Part shown: in pieces, positions 1 to 8,205 of the stretch | Layout of the letters: every line of letters starts with the position of its first letter | Numbering within the stretch: position 1 is the stretch's first letter | From: Actinospineispora acaciae DSM 45401 | GTDB lineage: Bacteria > Actinomycetota > Actinomycetes > Mycobacteriales > Pseudonocardiaceae | Reading direction: 5' to 3' | Length of the DNA stretch: 64,000 nucleotides | Assembly (NCBI RefSeq): GCF_000620785.1 | Contig: NZ_JIAI01000001.1 | Location: 620,001 to 684,000 of the forward strand | The notes under the pieces: generated by a model | The model's database searches: none | What the model saw: the letters and a program-made list of their open reading frames with translations, nothing else | What the model was told of the DNA's origin: nothing | Position numbers and translations under genes: made by a program

Positions 1-380
1 AACCCGGTGGCCAGCAGCAGCGCGGTGTCGTTCGCCTCGGTGCCGCTGGAGGTGAAGAACACCCGGGGGTCGTCGATCCCGGACAGCTCGGCCACCTGCT
101 CGGCCAGCTCGATCATCGGCCGGTTCAGGTACAGCGTCGAGGTGTGCAGGATCTTGCCGGCCTGCGTCGATACAGCGGCCGCGACCTCAGGCAGCGCGTG
201 CGCCGTCATCGTGGTCAGGATGCCGCCGAAGAAGTCCAGGTACCTGTTGCCCTCGGCGTCGACGACGTGGCGGCCCTCGCCGTACTCGATCTCGATCGGC
301 TCGTCGTAGTAGAGCGACAGCCAGGACGGCAGCACGGCCTGGCGGCGCTTGAGCAGCTCTGCGTGGATTCCCTCGGACAC
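1..380 (-). CDS. Class III aminotransferase, N-terminal part (cut by window edge)
   Basis: The gene runs leftward off the window; only about 126 N-terminal residues are visible. It starts at a GTG (378-380), 9 bp after the stop of the nitrilase-like gene at 390, so the two form one operon. The visible part has the class III (omega) aminotransferase layout: an early strand reading EIEYGEGRHVVDAEGNRYLD, then TSSGTEANDTA, the loop that binds the phosphate of pyridoxal phosphate. The catalytic lysine lies outside the window. With a beta-ureidopropionase-type partner, a beta-alanine or beta-aminoisobutyrate:pyruvate aminotransferase in reductive pyrimidine (or hydantoin) breakdown is the most natural role. 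The substrate is inferred from context; the fold is clear. Confidence 0.85.
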   Translation of the reverse strand, partial: MSEGIHAELLKRRQAVLPSWLSLYYDEPIEIEYGEGRHVVDAEGNRYLDFFGGILTTMTAHALPEVAAAVSTQAGKILHTSTLYLNRPMIELAEQVAELSGIDDPRVFFTSSGTEANDTALLLATG

Positions 381-389
381 GGCGGCCCC

Positions 390-1232
390 CTACGGCTGGA
401 CCAGCGACTGGTAGGCGTCCGGGCGGCGATCCCGGTAGAACGCCCACTGCTGGCGGACCTGGTCGATCAGGTCGAAGTCCAGGTCGCGCACCACCAGCTC
501 CTCGGCGTCGCCGCTGGCCACCTCGCCGACGAACTGGCCGCGCGGGTCCACGAAGTAGCTGGTGCCGTAGAAGTCGTTGTCGCCGTACTCCTCCACGCCG
601 ACCCGGTTGATCGCGGCGATGAAGTACTCGTTGGCCACGGCGGCGGCCGGCTGCTCCAGCTTCCACAGGTAGGACGACAGCCCCCGGCTGGTCGCCGACG
701 GGTTGTACACCAGCTGCGCCCCGGCCAGGCCCAGCGCGCGCCAGCCCTCCGGGAAGTGCCGGTCGTAGCAGATGTAGACGCCGACCCTGCCGACGGCGGT
801 GTCGAACACCGGCCAGCCCAGGTTGCCGGGCCGGAAGTAGAACTTCTCCCAGAAGCCGGGCAGCTGCGGAAGGTGGTGCTTGCGGTACTTGCCCAGGTAG
901 CGGCCGTCCGCGTCGATCACCGCGGCGGTGTTGTAGTAGAAGCCCGAGCCCTCGATCTCGTAGATCGGCACCACCAGCACCATGCCCAACTCCTTGGCCA
1001 GCGAGCACATCCGCTGGACGGTCGGCCCGTCCGGGACCGGCTCGGCCCACCGGTAGTGCTCGGCCTCCTGCACCTGGCAGAAGTAGGGCGCGTTGAAGAC
1101 CTCCTGGAAGCCGATGATCTTTGCACCGGCCGAGGCGGCGGCACGGGCGTGCGCCTCGTGCGCGTCGACCATTGAACTGGTGTCGCCGGTCCACTTGGCT
1201 TGTACCAGTGCGGCGCGGACGAGGTTCGGCAT
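390..1232 (-). CDS. Nitrilase-superfamily C-N hydrolase, beta-ureidopropionase / N-carbamoyl-amino-acid hydrolase type
   Basis: This 280-residue cytoplasmic amidohydrolase has the full nitrilase triad: Glu44 in GFQEVFNAPYF, Lys118 in KYRKHHLP and Cys155 in YICYDRHFPEG. The YICYDRHFPEG signature and the surrounding sequence are typical of beta-ureidopropionases and N-carbamoyl-D-amino-acid hydrolases, which release CO2 and ammonia from carbamoylated amino acids. It is first in a leftward operon with the aminotransferase at 1-380, which fits the last two steps of reductive pyrimidine or hydantoin catabolism. The MocR-type regulator at 1349 is divergent across a 116-bp AT-richer spacer with an inverted repeat. 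No dihydropyrimidinase or dihydropyrimidine dehydrogenase is visible, so the upstream steps lie elsewhere. Confidence 0.9.
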   Translation of the reverse strand: MPNLVRAALVQAKWTGDTSSMVDAHEAHARAAASAGAKIIGFQEVFNAPYFCQVQEAEHYRWAEPVPDGPTVQRMCSLAKELGMVLVVPIYEIEGSGFYYNTAAVIDADGRYLGKYRKHHLPQLPGFWEKFYFRPGNLGWPVFDTAVGRVGVYICYDRHFPEGWRALGLAGAQLVYNPSATSRGLSSYLWKLEQPAAAVANEYFIAAINRVGVEEYGDNDFYGTSYFVDPRGQFVGEVASGDAEELVVRDLDFDLIDQVRQQWAFYRDRRPDAYQSLVQP

Positions 1233-1285
1233 GCCAACTCACTCCCGGATCGTGACCCGCTGGCGGTCCCCTGTGGCCTGGACCA

Positions 1286-1313
1286 TATTGTTCGGTTCAT
1301 ACTTGGAGCAATA
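1286..1313. promoter_or_regulatory. Inverted repeat in divergent nitrilase/MocR promoter region
   Basis: Arms TATTGTTC (1286-1293) and GAGCAATA (1306-1313) are inverted copies with one mismatch, separated by 12 bp, in the AT-rich spacer between divergent starts at 1232 and 1349. This is the natural place for a MocR-type regulator operator, though many MocR proteins bind direct repeats. The assignment is an inference. Confidence 0.45.
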
Positions 1314-1348
1314 GCTCGTTTGTTACAGACCAATTAATCGGGGCGGCG

Positions 1349-2743
1349 GTGGACGAGAAGACCACGGTCCGGATCGCGCAGGCCGCCGAGAACCGGTCCG
1401 CCGCCGGGATCGCGGCCGCGGTGAGCCGGTTGATCAAGTCGGGCGAGCTGGCGGCGGGTTCACGGCTGCCGACGGTGCGGGCGCTCGCGCGCGAGCTGGG
1501 CACCAGCCCGACGACGGTGAACGAGGCGTGGCGCTCGTTGGTGCGGATCGGGGCGGTCAGGACCAACGGCCGCAACGGCTCGTTCGTGGCCGACGCCCAC
1601 CACCGGGCCGGCTGGCCGAGCCGGTTCTGGCGCATCGCGGGCACCGCCGGCGAGTTCGCGCTGGACCTGTCGGCAGGGGTCCCGGACCCGGCGCTGCTGC
1701 CGCCGATGCACGAGGTGCTGGCCGGCATCCGGCGCGGACCCCAGCTGTCCGGCTACCTCGACCCGCCGGTGCTGCCGGCGCTGGAGCGGATCATCCGCCG
1801 GTCCTGGCAGGACGTCTGGGACCCGGAGTGCGTCACCGTGGTGGACGGCTCGCTGGACGCGGTGGACCGGGTGCTGACCAGCGTGCTGCGCCTCGGCGAC
1901 CGGGTGCTGGTGGAGAACCCGACCTTCCCGCCGTTCCTGGACCTGCTCGAGCTGATCGGGGCGCGGCCGGTCCCGGTCGGCATCGACGCGGAGGGCATGT
2001 GCCCTCGGGCGCTGCGCGCGGCGCTGGACAGTGGCGCCGGCCCGCTGCCGCCCGAGGAACCCGCCGTGCTGCTGCTGCAGCCCAGGGCGCACAACCCGAC
2101 CGGTGCCAGCATGAGCCACGCCAGGGCGCTGGAGCTGGCGTCGGTGCTGCGCTCGGCCGCGCCGTCCTGCACGGTGGTCGAGGACGACCACGTCGGCGAC
2201 ATCGCCGTGGCCGGGCCGGTCAGCCTGGCCATGCACCTGCCGCACCGGACGGTCACCATCCGCAGCTTCTCCAAGTCGCACGGGCCGGACCTGAGGCTGG
2301 CGGCGGTCGCCGGTCCCGCCGAGCTGATCGAGCCGGTGATCGCCCGCCGCAACCTCGGGCCGGCCTGGTCGTCGCGGTTGTTGCAGCAGTTGCTCGCGGA
2401 CATGCTCGCCGACGCGCGCTGCGTGCGCGCCGTTGCCCGCGCCCGCGAGGTCTACATCGACCGGCGGCAGGCGCTCGCCTGCGCGCTGGCCGACCGCGGC
2501 ATCCCGGTGCTCGCCAGGGACGGCTTCAACGTCTGGGTCCCGGTGGAGCACGAGCGGGACGCGCTCGTGCTGCTCGCCACCCAGGGCATCGGCGCGGCGC
2601 CCGGCCGGCCGTTCCTGGTCGCCCCCGAGGGCGGTGACCACCTGCGGATCACCACGGCCGCGCTGCGGGTCGAGGGCGCCGAGGAGGTCGCCGACGCGCT
2701 CGTCGCCTCGGCCAGCCGCCGGGGCGGCGGGCTGCACCGGTGA
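1349..2743 (+). CDS. MocR/PdxR-type GntR regulator with aminotransferase-like domain
   Basis: The 464-residue protein starts at GTG 1349. Residues ~15-75 form a winged helix of the GntR family (KSGELAAGSRLPTVRALARE, then TSPTTVNEAWRSL). The rest is a class I aminotransferase-like domain with the PLP-lysine region in TIRSFSKSHGPDLRLAAVAG, as in MocR regulators that sense an amine or PLP adduct. It is divergent from the nitrilase/aminotransferase operon and most likely controls it. It ends 1 bp before the stop of the convergent MarR gene at 2745. Length is normal for the family. The ligand is unknown; a beta-amino acid is plausible from context. Confidence 0.88.
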   Translation: MDEKTTVRIAQAAENRSAAGIAAAVSRLIKSGELAAGSRLPTVRALARELGTSPTTVNEAWRSLVRIGAVRTNGRNGSFVADAHHRAGWPSRFWRIAGTAGEFALDLSAGVPDPALLPPMHEVLAGIRRGPQLSGYLDPPVLPALERIIRRSWQDVWDPECVTVVDGSLDAVDRVLTSVLRLGDRVLVENPTFPPFLDLLELIGARPVPVGIDAEGMCPRALRAALDSGAGPLPPEEPAVLLLQPRAHNPTGASMSHARALELASVLRSAAPSCTVVEDDHVGDIAVAGPVSLAMHLPHRTVTIRSFSKSHGPDLRLAAVAGPAELIEPVIARRNLGPAWSSRLLQQLLADMLADARCVRAVARAREVYIDRRQALACALADRGIPVLARDGFNVWVPVEHERDALVLLATQGIGAAPGRPFLVAPEGGDHLRITTAALRVEGAEEVADALVASASRRGGGLHR

Positions 2744-2744
2744 G

Positions 2745-3266
2745 CTAGCCGGACCGGGACAGCCGCAGCGACTCGACGAACCGTTCCAGCAGCGAGTGCA
2801 GCTGGGTGCGCTCCTCCGGGCGCAGGTCTGACATGAGCCGCTGCAGGTGCGCCCAGTGGCCGGGCAGGAAGTCGCGCAGGAACGCCCGGCCGCTCTCGGT
2901 GATGCGCACCAGCGAGGAACGCCGGTCCCGCTCGTTGGCCAGCCGCTCGACGTACTCCCGCCGCGCCAGGGCGTCGACCACCGAGGTGAGGTTGGCCGGG
3001 AGCACCGAGATGGCCTGGCCCAGCCGCCCCATGGTCAGCGGCTCGTCCGCCCGGTCCAGCACGGTGAGCACGTTGAACTGGCTGGTGGTGAGCCGGTACG
3101 GGGACAGCTCCGCGACGTGCGCGCGCTCCAGCTCGGCGGAGGCCCGCAGCAGCGAGAGGGTGATCCCCAGTACGGTCGGATCGAAGCCGGGGCCCTCCCG
3201 CCGGGCGGCCCTCGCGATCTGCTCGGCGATCGAGCTCTCGCCGTGGGTGACGGGCGGTTGCTTCAC
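2745..3266 (-). CDS. MarR-family transcriptional regulator
   Basis: The 173-residue protein starts at GTG 3266. It has the MarR winged-helix core: YRLTTSQFNVLTVLDRAD, then MGRLGQAISVLPANLTSVVDALARREYVERL and the wing RDRRSSLVRITESG. It is divergent from the extradiol dioxygenase and aromatic transporter genes at 3423-5799. A perfect palindrome lies in the spacer, so autoregulation and repression of that catabolic operon, relieved by an aromatic ligand, is the expected mode. The ligand is not identifiable. Confidence 0.88.
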   Translation of the reverse strand: MKQPPVTHGESSIAEQIARAARREGPGFDPTVLGITLSLLRASAELERAHVAELSPYRLTTSQFNVLTVLDRADEPLTMGRLGQAISVLPANLTSVVDALARREYVERLANERDRRSSLVRITESGRAFLRDFLPGHWAHLQRLMSDLRPEERTQLHSLLERFVESLRLSRSG

Positions 3267-3321
3267 AGAGTGAACTGTACAAGCTCGCGCCGTTCTATTC
3301 GATCTTCCTAGCTGACCAGCG

Positions 3322-3336
3322 ATAACAAATTGTTAT
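3322..3336. promoter_or_regulatory. Perfect 15-bp palindrome, probable MarR operator
   Basis: ATAACAA-A-TTGTTAT is a perfect inverted repeat with a 1-bp centre, between the divergent marR (start 3266) and dioxygenase (start 3423) genes. Two further inverted octamers, AGTGAACT (3269-3276, just upstream of the marR start) and AGTTCACT (3363-3370), flank it and may be secondary sites. Palindromes of this size in such spacers are typical MarR operators. Confidence 0.65.
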
Positions 3337-3422
3337 GTGAGTGAAAGATCAAGATTGACGATAGTTCACTGGCATGAGTAAATGTGTGGCACCGATCACA
3401 AGTCGACGGAGGTGAGAAGGGT

Positions 3423-4490
3423 ATGGCGGAGATCCTGGGGCTCGGGCTGTCGCACTACCCGCCGTTCAGCGGCACCGACGCGGACATGGCGGACATCCTG
3501 CGCTGGACCATGGACGACCCGGCCATCCCGGAGGCCGAGCGCGACCCGGCCCGGTGGGGCGAGCGGATGCGCGCGGAGTGGGGCGAGGACGGCGGTGCCG
3601 AGGCCGCCGCGAGCCATCGGGCCGCCCTGGTCGCCGCGTTCGCGCGCGCCCGCGCCGCCCTGGACGCGTTCCGGCCCGACGCGGTGGTGATCTGGGGCGA
3701 CGACCAGTACGAGAACTTCCGCGAGGACGTCATCCCGCCCTACGCCGTGCTCGCCTACGACGACCTCGAGGTGCGGCCGTGGCGGCAGGCGCAGGGCTCC
3801 TCGGACATGGCGGGCAAGCCGAACGTGTGGGGCGAGCCGGCGGACACCACGTTCACCATCAAGGGCCGCCCGGACATCGCCCGCTACCTGGCCGGCCGGC
3901 TGCTCGACGACGGCGTCGACGTGGCGTACGCCTACCGTCCGCTGCACCACCCGGGGCTCGCGCACGCGTTCCTCAACGCCGTGCTGTACCTGGACTACGA
4001 GCGGCGCGGCTTCCCGTACCCGGTGATCGCGTTCCCGGTCAACTGCTACGGGCGCCGGGTGATCAGCTATCGCGGCTTCCTGTCCCGGATGGGCGAGCGG
4101 CGCGAGCTGGACCCGCCGTCGCCGTCGCCGGCCCGCATGATCGACGTCGGCGCGGCGGCCGCGCGGGCGCTGCGGGACTCGCCGTGGCGGATCGCGGTGG
4201 TCGCCTCGTCGAGCTGGTCGCACGCGTTCCTGTGCGACAGGACCTGGCGGCTGCGCCCGGACACCGAGGCCGACGAGCGGCTCTACGACGCGCTGGTGCG
4301 CGGCGACCTGCAGGCCTGGCGGTCCACGCCGCTCGCGGCCATCGAGGAGGCCGGCCAGCAGGAGCTGCTCAACTGGTTCCCGCTGGTCGGCGCCATGCAC
4401 GAGCTCGGACGAGGCAAGCCGACCTGGACCGAGTTCGTCGGCACCGACGTGTTCAACTCCAACAAGGTGTTCGCCAGTTACGAGCCGTGA
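3423..4490 (+). CDS. Class III extradiol ring-cleavage dioxygenase (LigB superfamily)
   Basis: The ATG at 3423 follows a good ribosome site (GGAGGTGAGAAGG) and gives 355 residues; an in-frame start at 3384 has no such site. The protein begins GLGLSHYPPFSG, carrying the N-terminal metal-ligand histidine of the LigB fold. It continues with the family block VIWGDDQYENFREDVIPPYA and a C-terminal VVASSSWSHAFL histidine. These non-haem Fe(II) enzymes cleave a catechol-type (or aminophenol-type) ring next to a hydroxyl. The gene is followed after 7 bp by an aromatic-acid:H+ symporter, suggesting uptake and cleavage of an aromatic acid under MarR control. The substrate cannot be read from sequence. 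Confidence 0.85.
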   Translation: MAEILGLGLSHYPPFSGTDADMADILRWTMDDPAIPEAERDPARWGERMRAEWGEDGGAEAAASHRAALVAAFARARAALDAFRPDAVVIWGDDQYENFREDVIPPYAVLAYDDLEVRPWRQAQGSSDMAGKPNVWGEPADTTFTIKGRPDIARYLAGRLLDDGVDVAYAYRPLHHPGLAHAFLNAVLYLDYERRGFPYPVIAFPVNCYGRRVISYRGFLSRMGERRELDPPSPSPARMIDVGAAAARALRDSPWRIAVVASSSWSHAFLCDRTWRLRPDTEADERLYDALVRGDLQAWRSTPLAAIEEAGQQELLNWFPLVGAMHELGRGKPTWTEFVGTDVFNSNKVFASYEP

Positions 4491-4497
4491 GGTTTCC

Positions 4498-5799
4498 ATG
4501 TCGTCTGGTTTGCAGCGCCGGGGGGAGCTTTCGGGCCGCTCCCTGACCGTCGTCCTCGTCACCTGCGGGCTTTCGTACCTGTTCGACGGGTACGACCTGG
4601 TCGTGTACGGCACCACGCTGCCGACGTTGCTAGCGGAGTGGCGGGTCAGCCCGGCGGTCGCGGGCGCGGTCGGCAGCTATGCGCTGATCGGGATGCTGAT
4701 CGGCGCCCTGGCCGTCGGCAGCGTCACCGACCTGCTCGGCCGGCGGCGGGTGCTCATCGGCTGCGTCACCTGGTTCTCGGTGTTCACCGCGCTGTGCGCC
4801 GCGACCAGCTCGCCGGAGGCGTTCGGCGCCCTGCGGTTCCTGGCCGGGCTCGGCCTCGGCGGCGTGCTGCCCACCCTCAACGCGCTCACCATCGAGTACG
4901 CCCCGCCGCGCCGGCGCAACCTCGTCTACGTGAGCATGGCCGTCGGCTACCCGGTCGGGGGCCTGCTGGCGGCGACGCTGGCGATCCCGCTGATCCCGGC
5001 GTCCGGCTGGCAGGTGATGTACCTGATCGGCGCCACCCCGCTGCTGGTCGTGCTGCCGCTGGCGGTGCGCGCGCTCCCCGAGTCGCTGGAGTACCTGCTC
5101 GCCCGGGGCCGAACCGACCAGGCACGGGCGCTGGCCGACCGGCTCGGCGTGACGCTGGAAGCAGCCGAACCGGTCGCGGCCGCGGCGGCCGGCGGCGGGC
5201 CGAAGCCGCTGTTCGCCGCCGGCTACCGGGCCGCGACCGTGCTGTTCTGGCTGGCCGCGTTCTGCTCGCTGCTGCTGGTCTACGCGCTGAACACCTGGCT
5301 GCCGCAGCTCATGCGCCAGTCCGGCTACCCGCTGGGGTCGGCGCTCAGCTTCCTGCTGGTGTTCAACGTCGGCGCCATCCTGGGGCTGTTCCTGGGCGGG
5401 CCGGCCGCCGACCGGTTCGGCCAGCGCGCGGTCACCGCCACCGGGTTCGCGCTGGCCGGGATCTCCGTCGCGCTGCTCGCCTTCACCGGCAGCCAGCTGG
5501 CGCTGTACCTGCTGTTCGCGGTCGGCGGGTACGGCACGGTCGGCACCCAGACGCTGCTCAACGCGTTCGTCACCGGCTACTACCCGGGATCGGCGCGGGC
5601 GGCCGGCATCGGCTGGGCGCTCGGCGTCGGCCGGCTCGGCGGCATCCTCGGCCCGTTCCTCGGCGGCGTGCTGCTCACCGCCGGGATGCCGCTGGGCGGG
5701 ATCTTCTTCGTGTTCGCCGCCGTCGCACTGGCCGGCGCGCTGCTGATCGCGGCGGTCCGCCCGGCACGGCTGCCCGGCCGGGTGGCGGCTAGAACGTGA
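4498..5799 (+). CDS. MFS transporter, aromatic acid:H+ symporter (AAHS) type
   Basis: This 433-residue inner-membrane protein has about 12 hydrophobic segments. Its first helix ends FDGYDLVVYG, matching the DGxD signature of the AAHS family (PcaK, BenK). The loop 2-3 motif is GSVTDLLGRRRVLIG and the second-half equivalent GGPAADRFGQRAV. The start lies 7 bp after the ring-cleavage dioxygenase, so the two are co-transcribed. The role is proton-driven uptake of an aromatic acid feeding that enzyme. The last 11 bp overlap the convergent Nramp-like gene. Confidence 0.88.
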   Translation: MSSGLQRRGELSGRSLTVVLVTCGLSYLFDGYDLVVYGTTLPTLLAEWRVSPAVAGAVGSYALIGMLIGALAVGSVTDLLGRRRVLIGCVTWFSVFTALCAATSSPEAFGALRFLAGLGLGGVLPTLNALTIEYAPPRRRNLVYVSMAVGYPVGGLLAATLAIPLIPASGWQVMYLIGATPLLVVLPLAVRALPESLEYLLARGRTDQARALADRLGVTLEAAEPVAAAAAGGGPKPLFAAGYRAATVLFWLAAFCSLLLVYALNTWLPQLMRQSGYPLGSALSFLLVFNVGAILGLFLGGPAADRFGQRAVTATGFALAGISVALLAFTGSQLALYLLFAVGGYGTVGTQTLLNAFVTGYYPGSARAAGIGWALGVGRLGGILGPFLGGVLLTAGMPLGGIFFVFAAVALAGALLIAAVRPARLPGRVAART

Positions 5800-7291
5800 C
5801 CAGCGGGTCGCCCACCGTGTCGGCGATGAAGTTGACGAAGAAGAAGCCGAAGAACACGAAGTTGAGCACCAGGAACAGGTGGTGCCACCAGCGCGCCCGC
5901 GCCGCCCGGGGCAACCGGCTGTTCAGGTACATCAGCAGGAACGGGTAGATGAGCGCGCCCAGGTTGGACATGTTCGCAGACCACTGCACCAGCGCCACCG
6001 GCACCGCGAGGTGCAGGATCACCGAGATCGCCACCAGCAGGACGATCATGAACGGGTAGTAGAACCGCCTCGGGTCGTCCTCGATCAGCGCGCGGATGCG
6101 CGGGCTGGAGGCGTGGGTGGCGTCGGTGACGATCCGGACCAGCGCCTCGAAGATGCCCAGCTGCGTGGAGAACAGCACGAACACCCCCATCACCAGCAGG
6201 AAGTAGAACATGCCCTGGCCGTACTCCGGCCGCAGCGCGTCGGCCGCGAAGGTCGGCACGTTCGCGGTGGTCGGCTGTTTCCCGGACAGCAGGACCGCCT
6301 GCGCCATCAGCACGGTCGGCAGCAGCATGCCCAGCATCGCGCCACCGAAGAACACCACCCACATGTCCACCCTGAGCAGCCGGTACCATCGGCGCCACCG
6401 GCCGGCGTTGAGCTCGTCGTCGGGGAACGTCACGCCCACCGAGCGGAGCTCGCTGCGTTCGCCCCGCAGTCCGGACAGGAAACCGGTGCGGTGGCCCATG
6501 CCGTAGCCCTTGTCCCGGTAGTGGCCCATGATGTACCAGTTCAGCCCGGAGGCCAGCGCGGTGAACCCGGCCAGCGCGCCGAGCTGGGTGGCGCTGATGC
6601 CGGGCGGTGGCGCCGCCGGGGTGACGAACCCCCTGATCGCCTCCCACCACAGCCGGCCCGGCACCACCAGCAGGTCGACCACCAGCAGCCCCACCAGGAT
6701 GGCGCCCACCATCGCCCAGTTGGACAGCTCCAGCGCCCGGCTGATCTTGCGGGCGGTCGCCGCGATCAGGAAGACCACCACCAGCAGCCCGATGGCGTAC
6801 CAGCGGGTCTGCTGCGCCTCGGCGGCGGTCGCGACCCTGCCTTCCACCAGCGCGAACACCCCCTGGCCGGCGGACGCGGCCCAACCGCCCGCGATGAACG
6901 CGAAGATCACTACGAACACGGAGAGCGGGATCCACAGCAGCCGGCCCGGCGGCACCCGTCCCCAACCCACCACCGGGACCTCGCCGGTGGCGACCACGTA
7001 CCGGGCACACTCCACGTTGTAGAAGGTCTGCAACAGCGCGGAGACGGTGATCACCCAGCCGATCCCGACGAACCCGTACTGGCCCACCGCCTGCGGCCCC
7101 AGCAGCCACTCGCCGCTGCCGATCGACACCCCCAGCGCGATCAGGCTCGGCCCGATCGCATACATGACCAGCTCCCGGGCGCCGAGCCGGCGGACCTTGA
7201 ACACCTCCTCCGGGGTGGGCAGGTCGTCGACCTCCAGCGAGGGCCGGCTGACGCCGAGCGGGAAGGTGCGCGCGGGCGAGACGTCGGTCAT
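5789..7291 (-). CDS. Nramp-related membrane transporter (divergent)
   Basis: The 500-residue polytopic protein has roughly 11 hydrophobic segments. The first helix reads GPSLIALGVSIGSGEWLLGP, which occupies the place of the Nramp metal-binding DPGN helix but lacks DPGN itself. It therefore belongs to the Nramp-related actinobacterial branch, whose substrate is not necessarily Mn2+/Fe2+. There is a long hydrophilic loop around residues 255-300. It stands alone between convergent and divergent neighbours, and its end overlaps the AAHS transporter by 11 bp. Family membership is fairly sure; the transported ion or solute is not. Confidence 0.8.
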   Translation of the reverse strand: MTDVSPARTFPLGVSRPSLEVDDLPTPEEVFKVRRLGARELVMYAIGPSLIALGVSIGSGEWLLGPQAVGQYGFVGIGWVITVSALLQTFYNVECARYVVATGEVPVVGWGRVPPGRLLWIPLSVFVVIFAFIAGGWAASAGQGVFALVEGRVATAAEAQQTRWYAIGLLVVVFLIAATARKISRALELSNWAMVGAILVGLLVVDLLVVPGRLWWEAIRGFVTPAAPPPGISATQLGALAGFTALASGLNWYIMGHYRDKGYGMGHRTGFLSGLRGERSELRSVGVTFPDDELNAGRWRRWYRLLRVDMWVVFFGGAMLGMLLPTVLMAQAVLLSGKQPTTANVPTFAADALRPEYGQGMFYFLLVMGVFVLFSTQLGIFEALVRIVTDATHASSPRIRALIEDDPRRFYYPFMIVLLVAISVILHLAVPVALVQWSANMSNLGALIYPFLLMYLNSRLPRAARARWWHHLFLVLNFVFFGFFFVNFIADTVGDPLVTF

Positions 7292-7355
7292 GGCTGCCTC
7301 CGAGCCTCCGACGGATGATCAGCACAGGATGCGGCACCGTGCGGTGTGATCGCAA

Positions 7356-7610
7356 TCACAGAATGGCAGCGGTTGTCGGGGGCGCGGCCCGCTCGACCGC
7401 GTCCAGGTCCGCGCTCACGGAGGCCAGCTTGGTCCGCATCAGCTGGATCGCGTCCCTTCCGAGCGGCAGCCGCAACGGCGGGCTCGGATCGTCCGCGAGG
7501 GCGAGCACGGCCGCCGCCGCCGTGTCCGGGTTCCCGGGCGGCGGGCCGCCGTCGTCGGCCTGGTCGACCCACGCCGGCGTCCGGTAGTCCCCGATGCGGT
7601 CGGCGACCCG
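7356..7610 (-). pseudogene. C-terminal remnant of a short-chain dehydrogenase
   Basis: The last ~80 codons of this reading frame (to a stop at 7356) encode GNPDTAAAAVLALADDPSPP followed by LRLPLGRDAIQLMRTKLA. This is the recognisable C-terminal tail of SDR oxidoreductases, in which a residual region rich in ADxPxPPLRLPLG follows the Rossmann core. Upstream of about 7610 the frame turns into antisense of a TetR-like gene, and no Rossmann motif (TGxxxGxG, YxxxK) is present. The gene is therefore truncated at its 5' end. It abuts the TetR remnant at 7594, as if a deletion removed the middle of a divergent SDR/TetR pair. Confidence 0.65.
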
Positions 7611-8104
7611 GTCCGAGCTGGCGGTGGCGAACCCAGCCGAGCGCAAGAAGCGCCGAACCCGGGAGGCGATCTCGAACGCCGCGATCGCCCTGTTCCTGGC
7701 GCGCGGCTTCGGCGGCGTCTCGGTGGCGGAGATCGCGGACGCCGCCGAGGTGTCCAAGCGAACCCTGTTCGCCACTTCCCGGCCAAGGAGGACCAGGTCA
7801 CCGGACTCACCGACGACGCCGAGTCGCTCGCGCTGGCGCGCATGATCACCACGACGCCGAGCCTCACCGTCGGGCTGCTCGGGCACCACCGGCGCGGTGA
7901 GTGCGCGCGCCGAGGCGTTGCTGGCCACCGGCGCCGCGCGGGACCCGCTCGCCGCCGCCCTCGCCGCCGCGCAGGTTGGCCGAACACAACACCCGCCTGG
8001 TCCTGGACGGAAGGGACGTCGACGCCGCGCACGAGGCCGCGGTCCGCGCCGCCGACCGCGCGTTCGCGCTGCTGGCCGGCGGCCTGGACGGCTCGCTGCC
8101 CTGA
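7594..8104 (+). pseudogene. Frameshifted TetR-family regulator remnant
   Basis: An intact TetR helix-turn-helix is readable from about 7621 (AERKKRRTREAISNAAIALF, then VSVAEIADAAEVSKRTLFA). The expected continuation HFPAKED appears in another frame from 7773, a loss of one base. Later homologous pieces are LTDDAESLALARMITTTPS in that frame, ARAEALLATGAARDPLAAAL from about 7900 in the first frame again, and LAEHNTRLVLDG to the stop at 8104 in the third. At least three frame changes and missing internal segments make a working protein very unlikely. Confidence 0.75.
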
Positions 8105-8126
8105 TACCGATCGTGCATCGCGAGAT

Positions 8127-8144
8127 GTCCAATTGGTCTTGGAC
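8127..8144. promoter_or_regulatory. Inverted repeat upstream of sugar-acid operon
   Basis: GTCCAA (8127-8132) and TTGGAC (8139-8144) are perfect inverted arms around TTGGTC, with an inner CCAATTGG palindrome. It lies 62 bp upstream of the transporter start at 8206, and TTGGAC could double as a -35 with TAGCCT (8164-8169) as -10 at 19-bp spacing. It is a candidate operator for the LysR encoded in the operon. Confidence 0.45.
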
Positions 8145-8205
8145 GAGTATCACCGCAGCGTCCTAGCCTCCTGACATCGCGAGGGCCGCCATGAGGAGGA
8201 CGACG

